DNA of 64,000 bases from Zea mays (lineage: Eukaryota; Streptophyta; Magnoliopsida; Poales; Poaceae), in contig NC_050101.1 of NCBI RefSeq assembly GCF_902167145.1, forward strand, positions 114,295,789 to 114,359,788, in the 5' to 3' direction. The translations under genes were made by a program, and so were the position numbers. Under the pieces are notes generated by a model, which made no database searches, was not told the DNA's origin, and saw only the letters and a list, made by a program, of their open reading frames with translations. Shown in pieces: positions 33,815-45,560 of this stretch (positions are counted from its first letter, which is position 1; the number at the start of each line of letters is the position of its first letter).

Positions 33815-36800
33815 TGTAACACCCCTGGTGTTACTATAACTAAAACTTGAGCATGGCATCATAAGCATTGGCATTGCATATGTTTGACACACCTAGAGTG
33901 CATTCACTAGGCAAAAATTTCAAGCAAGTTGTATTGTTTTAATGTTTTGCAAATAGAACCATGGTTAAAGGACTTAACCCTAAATAGTGGTTAAAGGGGT
34001 AAAACTTAACCCAAGTTGAGAAAACCCAAAAGCTTTAGGGTAAAAGTCATAAAATGACCCCAAAAATAAACTTGAATCACATTTATGCCCCTGGGATACC
34101 AGAAACCCTAATTGGAACCCTGGAAAACCCTAAAACCAAATCCTAGGGACTTATGTGCAAAAGTGATGAACCTTTGGACTAAAGTGTAAAAACTACTATG
34201 TTTGAACATATAAAGTCATTTGGTTCACAAATATGTGAATTTGCAAGGTAAACCCTAAGTTTTGGGCTTATTTGCAAAAATCACCTCTTAAGCACTATAG
34301 AGCCTAAGTCTGAAATTCAGTTTTGTTGGTTTAACTTTGGAGCCCTGTATCTTTTAAAATATAGGGAATTTGCCCAAAGTGACCACAACAAGTTTGAAGA
34401 CCAAACATAGGAGAACAACTTTGTTTAAGGATTCAAGCCATGTTCTTATAAGAAATAGGGAGAAAATCTCAACCTAAGTTGGACTGTCAGGCTGGTTCTG
34501 TCTGAATATCAGGCTAACTGATGCATGCCCTGAACTTCAAGCCCAATTTCAAACCCGATGCAGTGGCTTTTTAGGGCAACATCATATGGCAATATTGTAG
34601 ATGGCATATTGCTCTACAACTTTGCTGCAGAGCTTGGTATGAGTTATCATCAGAAATCAAGAGAAAACTTGGCTTCAAATTTGGCTGTCAGGTTCATTTA
34701 ACTGAACTTCTGATGGTACAGTGCTCTAACCGGATCAGCTCGACCGCCATAGAAAAGATCTCACCGCCAGTGGCTTTCCGCCGTGATTCACGTCGCCGGC
34801 GTCATGATTCGTGCTCGGGTATGTGGATAACTTCGCGGCGTCAAAAGATCGTCACCGCCCATGACCTGGACACCACTCCGACTAGCCGTAGCCCATCTCC
34901 CCTGGCTCACCGCCCGCGGTAAAGTGCTCACCGTCGACCGCCGCCTCCCGGCCGTGCGCAGCGTGGCTCAACCCTTCCACCGCGTCGCTGTAACTTGCTA
35001 CTGCTGTCAAATCAACGCCGGTGAGGTTGCCACGGCGTAGGACACTAATTCGCGTGCGCCAGTGCTCTTCTCCATCTCCGGACGCCGCGCGTCTTGCTCG
35101 AAATTCGCGGCCACCGCCCGCTAACACTATAAATTGACCCCTCCCCGACCTCCGTAGGGTAGTAAGCTGTCCAGCCACCACGAATCAACCGCAATCGTTC
35201 GCTGAGGTTCGCGAATTCGGAGTTCCCCCAAATCCGATTTCCGCCACCGTGAAACGAGCCTCACCGTCGCCAGCCATACTCCGGTCAGTTCCCGTCCTCT
35301 GCTCCCTTGTTTAAGCATTCACATACGTCTGCGATACTCGCCAACCCATCCAATTGAGCTAGGATCCCATGAATCACTGGGAACATGTAGGTTGTTAGTT
35401 CATCCGCGCGCTCACCGTGGCCAGAAACATTTGGTTAGCCGTTCTTGAAATTAACTTGGGGAAAACCTTCACTCGACCCTGAATTTGGTTTCGACCAACG
35501 TAGAGCGCCAGTACTTGCCCCACTCGGCCGGTCCAGGACCTCGCCGGAGTCTCTCCGCGCGCGTCGCCGTCGTGGACCGCCCACTGCGAAGAAATAGAAC
35601 CTCAAGGGCCTCTGTGCAAAGCGTTAGTGACACAGGAAAACAGTAGAAAGACCGGATCCCAGTTAATGAGAACCCCGAGGGTATTTTTGCAAAGCCGCCA
35701 GCACGGGCGCGCGCGCGAGCGCCTTTCTGCCCTTGCTGGGCCGTCTGGGCTGGATTCGGCCCAGTGCTATTCAATTGTTTTTCTTTTTCTTTTATCTCCA
35801 GAGCCAAAATAATTATAGAAAAATGTAGAAAAATGCTAAAATTGTGAAACTAATTTTCCTAGACTTGTTATTTTCCCTAGAATTTAATAAAAATAGTCTT
35901 GTGATTTTTAGTGGAAATAAGAAATTTTAGGGTATTTAAAGTAGTTAAAAGTATTAGTTATGGATTTTTAGAAAATAATTGGTAAGTCCAAAAATGCCCA
36001 AACTTTTTATGGGAACTTAAAACAATATTTAGAAGCCTTGGGTAGAGTTTGAATTGATTTGGACCTTGTTTGATCACCAAACCCCAAAACACCCCCCCCT
36101 GCCCTATGAACTCCTTTACCGACTCCGGAAACCCTAAGTTCTCGGAGTTCCGTGAAGGAAAGTTGTATTCAAGACATAAATAATAAGTTTATGCTATCTT
36201 TGCATCCTCATGAGCATCCCATGGCATCCATTCTTATACTTATGTATGGTTATGATTAGAACGTGAAGAAGAGATAGAAGTCACCGAAGACAGGACACCA
36301 CCACCTTCGAAATCTCAGGCCGGGAATAGTTTCTACTTTGATATCTGCGGATCTGAGCCTGACTCACCCGTAAACGAAGGCAAGCCCCGGTGCATGCAAC
36401 CCCTTTCCTTGTGTTTTTAAATACTTTTCGCACACTTAAGTCTAGTGAAATGTGCATTAAGTTCATAGGAGTTGCTTGGAACCCTTTGATGCATTACTTT
36501 TCTTGATATCCATACCTTTATAGATACTTCTGTGAAGTATCAAAATATGTTTTACAAAAATGCTTAGCCTTGCTTAGATCTTGTGGATAGAGGTTGTCCT
36601 CAATTTAACCCGGGAGGGGATGGCTTCTACCTGCAAGTATATTTTCATTTGGAGCAATAGTGGGATCTTACTGCAAAGCTCCCTGTGATGCTCTTTCATC
36701 CTAAGGAACAGACACAATCCTAAGGATGGCAATACTTAAATTGAGACTTGGGTTAGGAACAGGTGATGTTCTACCCAGGTTGGTTAAGGATTAACGCGTA

Positions 36801-37846
36801 TGTAGGCGTGCTGACCGAGGACCCTTTAACTGGTCACATGCCTCGTCATGGGTAAGCCTTGCCTCGGGCAGACTAAGGCCGGAATAAGATAACACGAAAT
36901 GGGAGTGGAGCGGTGGCGAGAGTAGCGTGTACCCTCCGTGGCAAGAGGCTGGACGGTGGTGTATCTGTGCTCTCGGTTTGCGTGAACCTGATCCGGTCTT
37001 AAGAACCCCGGTGGCGGGTTGACATATGCAAGGGTTAAGTGCTACATATGTCGTGTGATTGGAGATCCTCAGCTGAGTATAATCGATTTGGATCGCCGTA
37101 CCTTCGCGGTTATGAAGACTTGGTCACTTTTCTACAACCTAAAGTCAGGATGTGAACACTATGGATAAAAATGATGTTGTATTGATGAGATGGAAAGTAG
37201 ACTAGATGCAAATGGAGTCTATTAATACTTAATATGGCGTTAAAAGATTGAAAGTAAGGACTCACTTTAGTAAGCTACTTCTGCCAAAAATATAAGTTGA
37301 TTTTTGCTAAAACCTCTCCTTGACTCCTATTTATCCAGCATACCCTTGAGAGTCTTTTCCTTAGTCGGGTAAGACTTGCTGAGTAATTCCATACTCAGGG
37401 TTTATCCCTTTGTTGTTTTTAGGTGAGGAAGTGACAAATTTTTGTTGATTTTGCTCCAAGGTGGTACCAAATGAGGAAAAACAAGACTGAAGTGCGGGAG
37501 GACTCGGTCCTCCACTTAGGATCTTTTGCTTATAGCTTATCGGGAGGAGTTTGTGCCTCCCTTGGTTTGTATAATATTACTACTCTGCACTCACTTTTAG
37601 TCTGGTCTGTAATAAAATAACGCAAGCTTGCTTTTGAAATAAATGTAAGTTTATGTAATCGCTTCCGCATTTCTTTATCTCCGATGTTCTGTAATGTCTA
37701 CAAGACGGGTGAAACGTTCCTGGTGAGGTAAGGAAAGATACCGAGCTTGTCAAGTGACTTAGGAACATCTACAGGGTGGTTGATGTCTGTTAGACAAGGA
37801 CAACTGTAGGTGGGCCTAATTACTTGGGAGGTTCCGTCACATCTTG
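33810..37846 (+). mobile_element. 4.0-kb solo LTR with target duplication
   Basis: The LTR spans 33815-37841 (4,027 bp), TGTAACACCCCTGG...GGTTCCGTCACA, flanked by TCTTG at 33810-33814 and 37842-37846. TATAAAT lies at 35129-35135 on the plus strand. There is no primer-binding site or coding region. The TGTAACRCCC start and GTCACA/GTGACA end are shared with the chromovirus LTRs in this window when those are read on the minus strand, so a chromovirus source is likely. It splits the minus-strand Sirevirus between gag and protease. Small GC-rich frames (34700-35800) are not genes. Confidence 0.9.
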
Positions 37847-40315
37847 GAGCCCTTGTGTTTGCCCCCAACATATTTGGCAACTATTTTGCCTGATTTGTTA
37901 GTAAGCACATGAGATGCATCAAAAGTCTTAAATGAAATATTAGGTTCATTTGATGCAGCAGGAATTTTCTTTTTAGGCAATTTGACATGGGTTGATTGCC
38001 TAGAACTAGAAGCCTCATTCTTATACATGAAAGCATGGTGAGAAACAGAATGAGATTTTCTAGCATGAATTCTCCTAATTTTGTGCTCAGGATAATTAGC
38101 AGGATATAAAATGTAATCCTCATTATCCTAAACCATGGGAGCCTTACCCTTAACAAAATTGGACAATCTCTTAGGGGCATTAAGTTTGACATTGCTTCCC
38201 TATTGGAAACCAATGACATCCTTAATGCCAGGGCGTCTCCCATTATAGAGCATGCTTCTAGCAAATTTAAATTTTTCATTTCCAATCTCATGCTCATTGA
38301 TTTTAGCAGTTAGTTGAGCTATGTGATCGTTTTCTTGTTTAATTAAAGCAAGGTGATCATGGATAGCATCAACATCAATATCTCTACATCTAGTGTAAAT
38401 AGACACATGATCAATAGTAAATGTAGAAGGTTTGCAAATATTTAATTCATCAATCTTAGCATATAAAATAGCATTCTCATTTCTAATACTGGAAATAACA
38501 TCATTGCAAACATTTAAATCTTTAGTCTTAGAAATTAATTTATCATTCTCATCTCTAAGGCTAGAAATTGTAACATTCAATTTATCATTCTTAGCAATCA
38601 GACTAGCATTTTCATTTCTAAGACTGACAATTGAATCATTACAAACATTTAACTTCTCAACCTTAGCAATTAAATTAGCATTCTCAGTTCTAAGGTTGGA
38701 AATAGTGTCATGGCAAATGCTAAGCTCCTTAGTCAAATTTTCATTTTTCTCTACTTCCTGAGCATAAGCACTTTTTACTTTAACATGCTTCTTATTTTCT
38801 TTAACAAAAAATTCCTCTTGGCTATCCAAGAGTTCATCCTTCTCATGAATGGCTCCTATCAATTTATTTAATTTTTCTTTTTGTTGCATGTTAAGGTTGG
38901 CAAAAAGTGTGAGCAAATCATCTTCATCATCACTAGAACTACCCTCATCACTAGATGTAGTATACTTGTGGGTGGTTCTAGGTTGTACCTTCTTCTTTTT
39001 GCCGTCCTTTGCCATGAAGCACTTGTGCCCGACGTTGGGGAAGAGGAGGCCCTTGTTGACGACGATGTTGGCGGCATCCTCGTCGGAGGAGTCGATGGAG
39101 CTCTCATCAAAGTCCCATTCCCAACACACATGGGCATCGCTGCCCTTCTTCTTGTAGTACCTCTTCTTTTTATTTCTTCTTCCCCTTCTTGTCGTCGCCC
39201 CTGTCACTATCACTTGACATTAGACATTTTGCAATAAAATGACCGGGCTTACTACACTTGTAGCACACCCTCTTGGAGCGAGGTTTGTAGTCCTTCCCCC
39301 TTCTTTGTTTGAGGATTTGGCGGAAACTCTTGATGATGAGTGCCATTTCCTCATTGTCGAGCTTGGAGGCGTCGATGGGAAGCCTACTTGATGTAGACTC
39401 CTCTTTCTTCTTTTCCGTCGCTTTGAATGCGACGGGTTGCACCTCAGGTGTGGAGGTGGCACCTTGCTCCAAGTTGACGATGTGTTTGGAGCCTTTGACC
39501 ATTTGTTCAAAGCTCACAAACTTTCCTATCACTTCCTCGGGAGACATTAGCTTATATCTAGGATCACCACATATTAATTGAACTTGAGTAGGATTACGAA
39601 ATATGAGTGATCTAAGAATAACCTTGACCATCTCATGGTCATCCCATTTGGTGCTCCCGAGGTTGCGCACTTGGTTCACCAAGGTCTTGAGCCGTTTGTA
39701 CATTACTTGTGGCTCCTCTCCTTGGTTGAGGACGAATCGACCGAGCTCCCCCTCGATCGTCTCCCGCTTGGTGATCTTGGTCACCTCATCTCCTTCATGC
39801 GCGGTCTTGAGTATGTCCCAAATTTCTTTGGTCGTCTTTAACCCTTGCACCTTATTATACTCCTCTCGACACAAGGAGGCAAGGAGTATAGTTGTGGCTT
39901 GGAAGTTAAAGTGCAGAATTTGGTCGGCCTCGTCTGAGTCGTAGTCCTTGTCCCCTACCTTCGGTACCTGCACTCCATACTCAACAATGTCCCAAATACT
40001 TTTGTGGAGTGAGATTAGATGATGCCTCATTTTATCACTCCACATAGAATAATCTTCGCCATCAAAACATGGTGGCTTGCCTAATGGAACGGAAAGTAAT
40101 GGAGTGCGCTTAGAAATGCGAGGATAGCAGAGGGGCATCTTACTATACTTCTTGCTCTCATGGCGCTTAGAAGTAGTGGACAACGAGTCGGAGCTGGATG
40201 TGGAAGGCAATTATGAGTCGGTCTCGTAGTAGACCACTTTCTTCATCATCTTCTTCTTGTCGCCTCTCCGATGAGACTTGATGGAGGAAGAGGATTCCTC
40301 TTTGTGCTTGTGGCC
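37847..40315 (-). pseudogene. Sirevirus gag, minus strand, broken
   Basis: Reading right to left: a basic N-terminal stretch with a stop codon near 40213; the copia-type Gag core (PLGKPPCFDGEDYSMWSDKM, KTTKEIWDIL, NPTQVQLICGDPRYKLM); a CCHC zinc knuckle (CYKCSKPGHFIAKC near 39260); and a long coiled-coil tail of SLRNENASLIAKNDKLNV-type repeats (38400-38720). Frames change at about 39200 and 38200. The left end at 37846 joins protease/pol after the solo LTR. The right end is cut by the hAT-like fragment at 40316. Confidence 0.9.
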
Positions 40316-40447
40316 TAGGGCTGGAAAATAAGCTCGAGGCTCGCGAGTTGGCTCGAGCTTGGAGCGGCTTGGCTCGGCTCGGAGCGGATCGCGAGCCTCG
40401 AGCGAGCCGAGCCAAGCCAGTATTTTGAGCTCGTTGCGCTAGCGAGC
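40316..40447. mobile_element. hAT-like 5' end with strong inverted repeat
   Basis: It begins TAGGGCTGGAAAATAAGCTC, a form common at hAT ends, exactly where the copia gag frame stops. GCTCGAGGCTCGCGA (about 40331) is answered by TCGCGAGCCTCGAGC (about 40388), giving a long hairpin. It is cut at 40448 by the Tat LTR; the other end lies beyond the window. Confidence 0.45.
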
Positions 40448-41075
40448 TGTGGGGGACAGATATCCCCCGGGTCCATTAGAAGGATAAAAGACCTCACGAA
40501 AAGCCCAAGGGCCCGACGGATCATAAGGTCACTCCTTCATGGGCCTGGGGAGGAGCAAACAGTAAAGCAGATCGATGTGAGGCCGGGTCGGTGCAAGCCC
40601 GGATGACTCCGCGACGTCGAGCAAGTGACCACCACAGAAGATCCGACTTTCCCGCGCTGGAGCCCCGCACAACGGAACCGGGCGAGGATAAGTCGGCCAA
40701 ATCATAGGAAGATAAGCTCAAACAGTTCACTATCTTTTAGGTGCACGTTGTTATCATATCGGCTTGTATTGCCTCACGGTCAAATATATAAGGCCTAGAG
40801 GGCACCCCTTCAAGACGATCGATCCCACTACTCAGTCATCCACCTCAACTCTCCGTGTTCTCACTTTAGAGAGCTACCTTGTAACCCATATACAAAGCAA
40901 ACTCGCCAGGACGTAGGGTGTTACGCATCTCAAAGCGGCCCGAACCTGTAAACACTATCCATTGTTCTTCGTGCATCTGGCACGAACCATTTAGCTACAG
41001 TCGGCGACACCGTCCTACTCCTAAAACACCTTGAGGGGCAACCCCGGGTGTGCGGTCGGACCCAAAACACCAACA
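40448..41075 (+). mobile_element. 5' LTR of a Tat-lineage gypsy element
   Basis: TGTGGGGGACAGATATCCCC to CCAAAACACCAACA (628 bp). TATATAA lies near 40784-40792. It is followed two bases later by the primer-binding site and by gag on the same strand. The 3' LTR lies beyond position 64000, so LTR identity and target duplication (left flank CGAGC) cannot be tested. Confidence 0.85.
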
Positions 41076-41077
41076 GC

Positions 41078-41095
41078 TGGCGCGCCAGGTAGGGG
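41078..41095 (+). promoter_or_regulatory. Primer-binding site of the Tat element
   Basis: TGGCGCGCCAGGTAGGGG starts two bases after the LTR. A TGG start is required for pairing with a tRNA 3' CCA end. I do not assign the tRNA with confidence; an Arg tRNA is used by related elements. Confidence 0.7.
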
Positions 41096-41121
41096 GTGTG
41101 TCGCCGATCTAAGCTAGCTCA

Positions 41122-42261
41122 ATGGCTGTCACCTTCCGCCGCAAGATCACCCTCCGTCCCGGATCCGTGTTCTGCTTTGGAACGATCTCATCCATAGCAG
41201 ATGAAGAGGGAACTCTACACCGCATCGCCGATCCACCAAAGAAGAAGTTCACTTCAACACGCTCCGAAAATATCGGGGTGAGGAAGGAAAAAGCGCAACC
41301 TCCTGCGTTCCGAAAAAAGATCGCCTTCGGCAAGCCAGGGGCCGAGAGCCCGCTGACCCGGAGAACTCCACTGTCTACTTCCTTGACAAAAGAATGGACG
41401 CAAATCGCAAGAAAGAAGGAGGCAAACAAGACCGGGAGGAAGCAAGTTGCCCTTTCCGTTCCTCCGCCCTCAAAGGAGAACGGAAAGAAGATCGCCACGA
41501 CAGCTGCGCCATTCTACCCCGATGTTCTTTTCATCGGGAGAGTGGAGTCGCCCCCGCCCCCTGTCTCCGACGACGAGCCGACCGCGCCCGGAGAAGAACC
41601 ACCTCAGCGGGAGTCCCACCGGTGGAGAAACCGGCCCCGAAATATTCGGCGACATCACAAGGCCGGAGAACGGGATCTGGAGCAACCTGTTTCGTGGGAC
41701 GAGTTCTCGAAGATAGGAGAAACTCTGGAGGAATGCGTCTTCAGAGAACGAAGGAATTCCCGCCGACGTGATCGCCGACGAGCTCAGGAACAAGCCAAGC
41801 AAGACGCAAGACAGCGCCGGGAAAATCCACTCTTCGGGCGCAACCTGAATCCTGACTTCGCCCGAGCTATGAACACGCCGAGTGAAGTCGGAGGGGTACT
41901 AGCTCGGATAGCTGATGGACTCCATCGGACTCCCGACGCCGAGGGCTATCGACGACTGTTCACCTAGGCAGCCAACCATCTTCTACCGCTTGCTCACCCG
42001 CCGAACGATCTACAACACGCCATCAACAGTCGCCGGGACGCGCGAAGCTCCATCAACGCTTCGCGTGAACGACGACATGAGAACGAGATCCGCTGCCGGG
42101 AGGAGTATGACAGGGATCATGGCATCCCAGCTCGGAGTCAGGCAACCAGGACCGAGTCAGCAACGGCCTCGACTAGCGGTACTACCCGGGGACGGTCGAA
42201 GAACCACAACAACTACTCCCCTCCCTGGGACAGACATCATCCCCGACGACAGGAGGACGCG
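41122..42261 (+). pseudogene. Tat element gag, N-terminal part
   Basis: A basic, proline-rich Gag N-terminus starts MAVTFRRKITLRPG, 46 bp after the LTR. It has a TAG stop at 41965-41967 but stays in the same frame to 42261, where the chromovirus inserted. The frame resumes exactly at 55062 if the insertion and one copy of ACGCG are removed. Arg-rich repeats (RERRNSRRRDRRRAQEQAKQ) are visible before the stop. No domain of certain function is recognised in this part. Confidence 0.8.
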
Positions 42262-43926
42262 TGTCACACCCGGTTTTAGAAGGCAAACCGAATGCGAACC
42301 ATGTACGTGCTAGGATCAGTTATTCACGTACACAGCAGTTACATAATATGGACATCATCACACAGTGCTCAAAATAGTATTAATAAGGGAAATAGTCGAT
42401 TACATCATACGTCAGAGACGTCCATATAGGTCTTACAATAAATCAAAGTGCGGAAAAGAAACGTAGATAACGCGGCCTTCACAGGCAGCCGACTGGGGGT
42501 TGCCGCTAACCCACACCTAGAACTCGTCGTAATCTTGGAACTCCTGGAAGTCTCCTTCCACAGCTTCATCTTCGCCTGAGCAGTGGTTGCAATGCTGACA
42601 ACCTGGGGGGGGGGGGTTTGGTGTGTAGAGCAAGGGTGAGTACACATCAACATACTCAGCAAGTATCCTGTTTGGCTGTAGTGGACTAGCTTTATGTGGG
42701 GATAAGTCAAGCAGTTGCTTTTAGTTGGTCAGATTATTATTTACTAGTAGAAAGCCAAGTTTTAGCATTAACCCAAGTTATTAACCCGATGTACCCTTTC
42801 CAAACGGAAAGAATACCACTTACCAGCACCATAGTCATAACCAAAACCATCAATCTCATAACCACCTGTACCACAATGTCTCTGATCAAGTACCACTAAT
42901 CACTGGAGCTCCCTTGGCCGCTCATAACCGCGAGCACGGCTGATATATCAGTTTTCAAACACTCTGCAGAGGTTGTGCACTTTACCCACAAGCCGTGATT
43001 CCCATTCTGCCCGGAGAGAGCTACTCCCATTGACCACTACCTAGGTGGCCTAGCAGGGCATCACTACGTAGCCTTTACAAAGATTCCCCGGGGCTGTAGC
43101 CACCCGTTAGGTTTCCTAAATGCACCGCACTCCTCCCCAAGGGGCGAACCCAAACTTGGCAGAGCGAGCCGCATACACCGAGCCCCATTGACGGCACGAC
43201 GGCTAAGTGAACTACACCCCGGATCCTCTAATTATTCAGCTAAGGGCATCCCATTCCACCCTCATGGTTGCACTGTTTTCCCGGGCGGTCATCCATAGAA
43301 CAGGTCCTTACGGAGAGGCACTCGAGAAACCGCTCGAGCCCCCTTGAAAGTCACAAGTACAACATCATCGTAAGAGAAGGGAAAACAGCGTATCATAGAT
43401 AATCTCATCATGTTCATTGATTAGAGTTGAGCAATAGCATAAAGCTAAACAGTAATAATCCAACCCAAATAGGTAATCAAGGACAGGGATAACAAAAGCT
43501 AGTCAATCCTTAGGCATAAATATGTAAGCGGGAGGTGAATTAAAGAATGAATAGGACATAGATAGGTCAAGGGACACTTGCCTCCACCAAACGACTGCTG
43601 CTCAGGGGCTTCTCCTGCGGGTTCCTCGGGCTCTTCAACTGGATCGTTCTCTATGCGAGCGCAAACATACATACATCCACATATTTAATACAAAAGAACA
43701 GTACACCATACAATAGAATGCAATAAGTAAACAGACGTTCTACGCAGGCTCGCGAGTACGGTTAAGAGAGAAAGAGGAAAAGACAGTCGAGAAACGATAA
43801 CGTTACATGATTATAGATTTAGCCACTCGCTTAATGGAAGGAATTTAAGGTAGACACTATGTTTAGCATAAAGTAAAGTCATGTTTCATGTCTAATTATT
43901 ATAAGCAGGTGGAGATAAATAAAAGG

Positions 43927-44245
43927 ATGGTCGCGCGGCGAGACGCGCGATAAAGCTCTCTAAAACAAATTAAGAAGTTAACGAATCGTCGCGCGACCGA
44001 GCACGCAACAAAACACTTCGCCTTAGTTACGAGGAGACGTTAAGCGTCGCGCGACGAAGCGCACGACGGCATACGTCGACTAAACTGAGTCCAAAGTGGA
44101 ACGTCGCGTGAATACACACGCGGCGCTACACCTTAAACAACCTGAAACAAAATGGATCGTCGCGCGACGAAGCGCACGACGCAGCACAAGATAGAATCTG
44201 AATTTAGACAAATCCGTCGCGCGGCGAAGCGCGCGACGCAACACG
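43927..44245. repeat. CG-rich dyad array in the chromovirus LTR
   Basis: Six diverged copies of an imperfect palindrome of the form GTCGCGCGACGAAGCGCRCGA recur every 40-60 bp. The same array is at 53461-53770 in the other LTR. The units may act as protein-binding or hairpin sites. Confidence 0.85.
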
Positions 44246-44269
44246 CTAATTAACGAATAATCATCGCGA

Positions 44270-45010
44270 ACGCGGGCGAGCGAAAATACGGTCGGACGAG
44301 ACCGGGACGGGGAAACGAGCGGGCGAGCTGGGGCCAGGGCGGTTGAACCGGCCAGGGGGCGGTTGAACCGGCCGGAGCCGAGCGGGCGAGCCGAGGGCGA
44401 GCCGGGACGGGGCCGGGGAGGGGCAGGGGGCGAGGCCGAGCGCCGCCGGGGCCGGGGTCGGGCAGGGGGCGGGCGGGATCGCCGCCGGGGAGGGAGGGGG
44501 AGGGGAGCCGCGCCGAGGGCCGAGGGCCGAGTGGCCGAGCGCCGCCGGGGAGGCCGAGCGGGCGGGCGCCGCCGGGGAGGGGCAGGGTCGGGGGCCGAGC
44601 GGGGGGCCGGGGCACCACCGCGCCGAGGGGCGGGCAGGGGGCCGCGCGGGGCCGGGCGAGGGCGGGCGGGAGGCGCCGCCGACGAGGGGCGGGGACGGGG
44701 TCGGGCGCCGCCGCGCGGGCCGGGGTGGGGACGGGGACGGGCGCCGCCGCGCGGGCCGGGGTGGGGACGGGGACGGGCGCCGCCGCGCGGGCCGGGGCGG
44801 GGACGGGCGCCGCCACCGCGGGCGAGGGGGAGGGGCGGGCGAGCGCCGCCGCGGCCGGGGGGAGGGCGGGCGCCGCCGCGCGGGGTCGGGCAGGGGCGGG
44901 GGGCGCCGCGCCGCCGGCGAGCAGGGGCGGGCAGGGGCGCGCGCGAGCAGGGGAGAGGGAGGGCGCGCGTGGGGAAGAAGAGGAGGGGGAGGGAGAGAGA
45001 GAAGAGAAGG
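44270..45010. repeat. G-rich, low-complexity block of the LTR
   Basis: Over 700 bp of GGGGC, GGGCGGG and GCCGCC runs with strong G excess on the plus strand (C on the coding strand of the element), repeated at 53801-54541. It includes a 42-bp tandem unit (GGGGACGGGGACGGGCGCCG). Many potential four-stranded G structures are possible. Confidence 0.85.
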
Positions 45011-45524
45011 GGAGGGGAGCTCACCTCGGGGTCCAAAATCCGGTGATCGCCGTCTCCAAACCCTAGGGCACCACGGGGAGAGAGAGGTGGGAGAGGGAGA
45101 GGGAAGTTGTTGCGCGGGAGATCCAAATGAGGGAGAGGGAGAGGATGGGGGGCGCAGGGGGGGTTGGGCGCCAGGGGCGCGCAGGCCGAGGCGGGCCGGG
45201 CCGGCTGGGCTGGGCTAGGTTGGGCCGGGCCACCTCGCGGATCGAAAACCCACGATGAGCGCGACCACTAAACGGAATTAAATCGCGAACCGAAATCCGG
45301 AACGGAACGAGACGAACATTCAACATCAGACAAAGAAATGTGCTTCGGCATGATGCAACACCCATGACACTTAGGTTTTGGTTTATACATAACACGGACA
45401 CCTGCCGCTATACTGGTTTGAAATTGGGAAGAAGGGGCAAACGGGGAAAGAGAAAAGAGAGTAACGCCCGAATTTGGTGAGAGAAAAGAAGAAAAAATTC
45501 TACCCCCAAATTCAGGGCGTTACA

Positions 45525-45545
45525 AACCTATCCCCCTTAAAAGAA
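45525..45545 (-). promoter_or_regulatory. Polypurine tract of the chromovirus
   Basis: On the minus strand TTTTAAGGGGGATAGGTT directly precedes the LTR start TGTAACGCC. Its position next to the 3' LTR fits the plus-strand primer site. Confidence 0.85.
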
Positions 45546-45560
45546 TCTCGCCCTCGAGAT

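Larger units (their letters stand above)
42262..45524 (-). mobile_element. 3' LTR of the chromovirus (left copy)
   Basis: 3,263 bp, TGTCACACCCGG...GGGCGTTACA on the plus strand. It contains a 12-G run (near 42605), an array of CG-rich dyads (43927-44245) and a strongly G-rich block (44270-45000). On the minus strand a TATAAA-like box lies near plus 45383. Long open frames across the G-rich block on both strands are composition artefacts. Confidence 0.95.

Noticed and set aside
44080..45126. Long open frames on both strands in the G-rich LTR block (also 53611-54933)
   Set aside because: They exist because the DNA is G/C runs with few AT-rich stop codons. The proteins are Pro/Arg or Gly/Arg low complexity, and the frames lie in an LTR.
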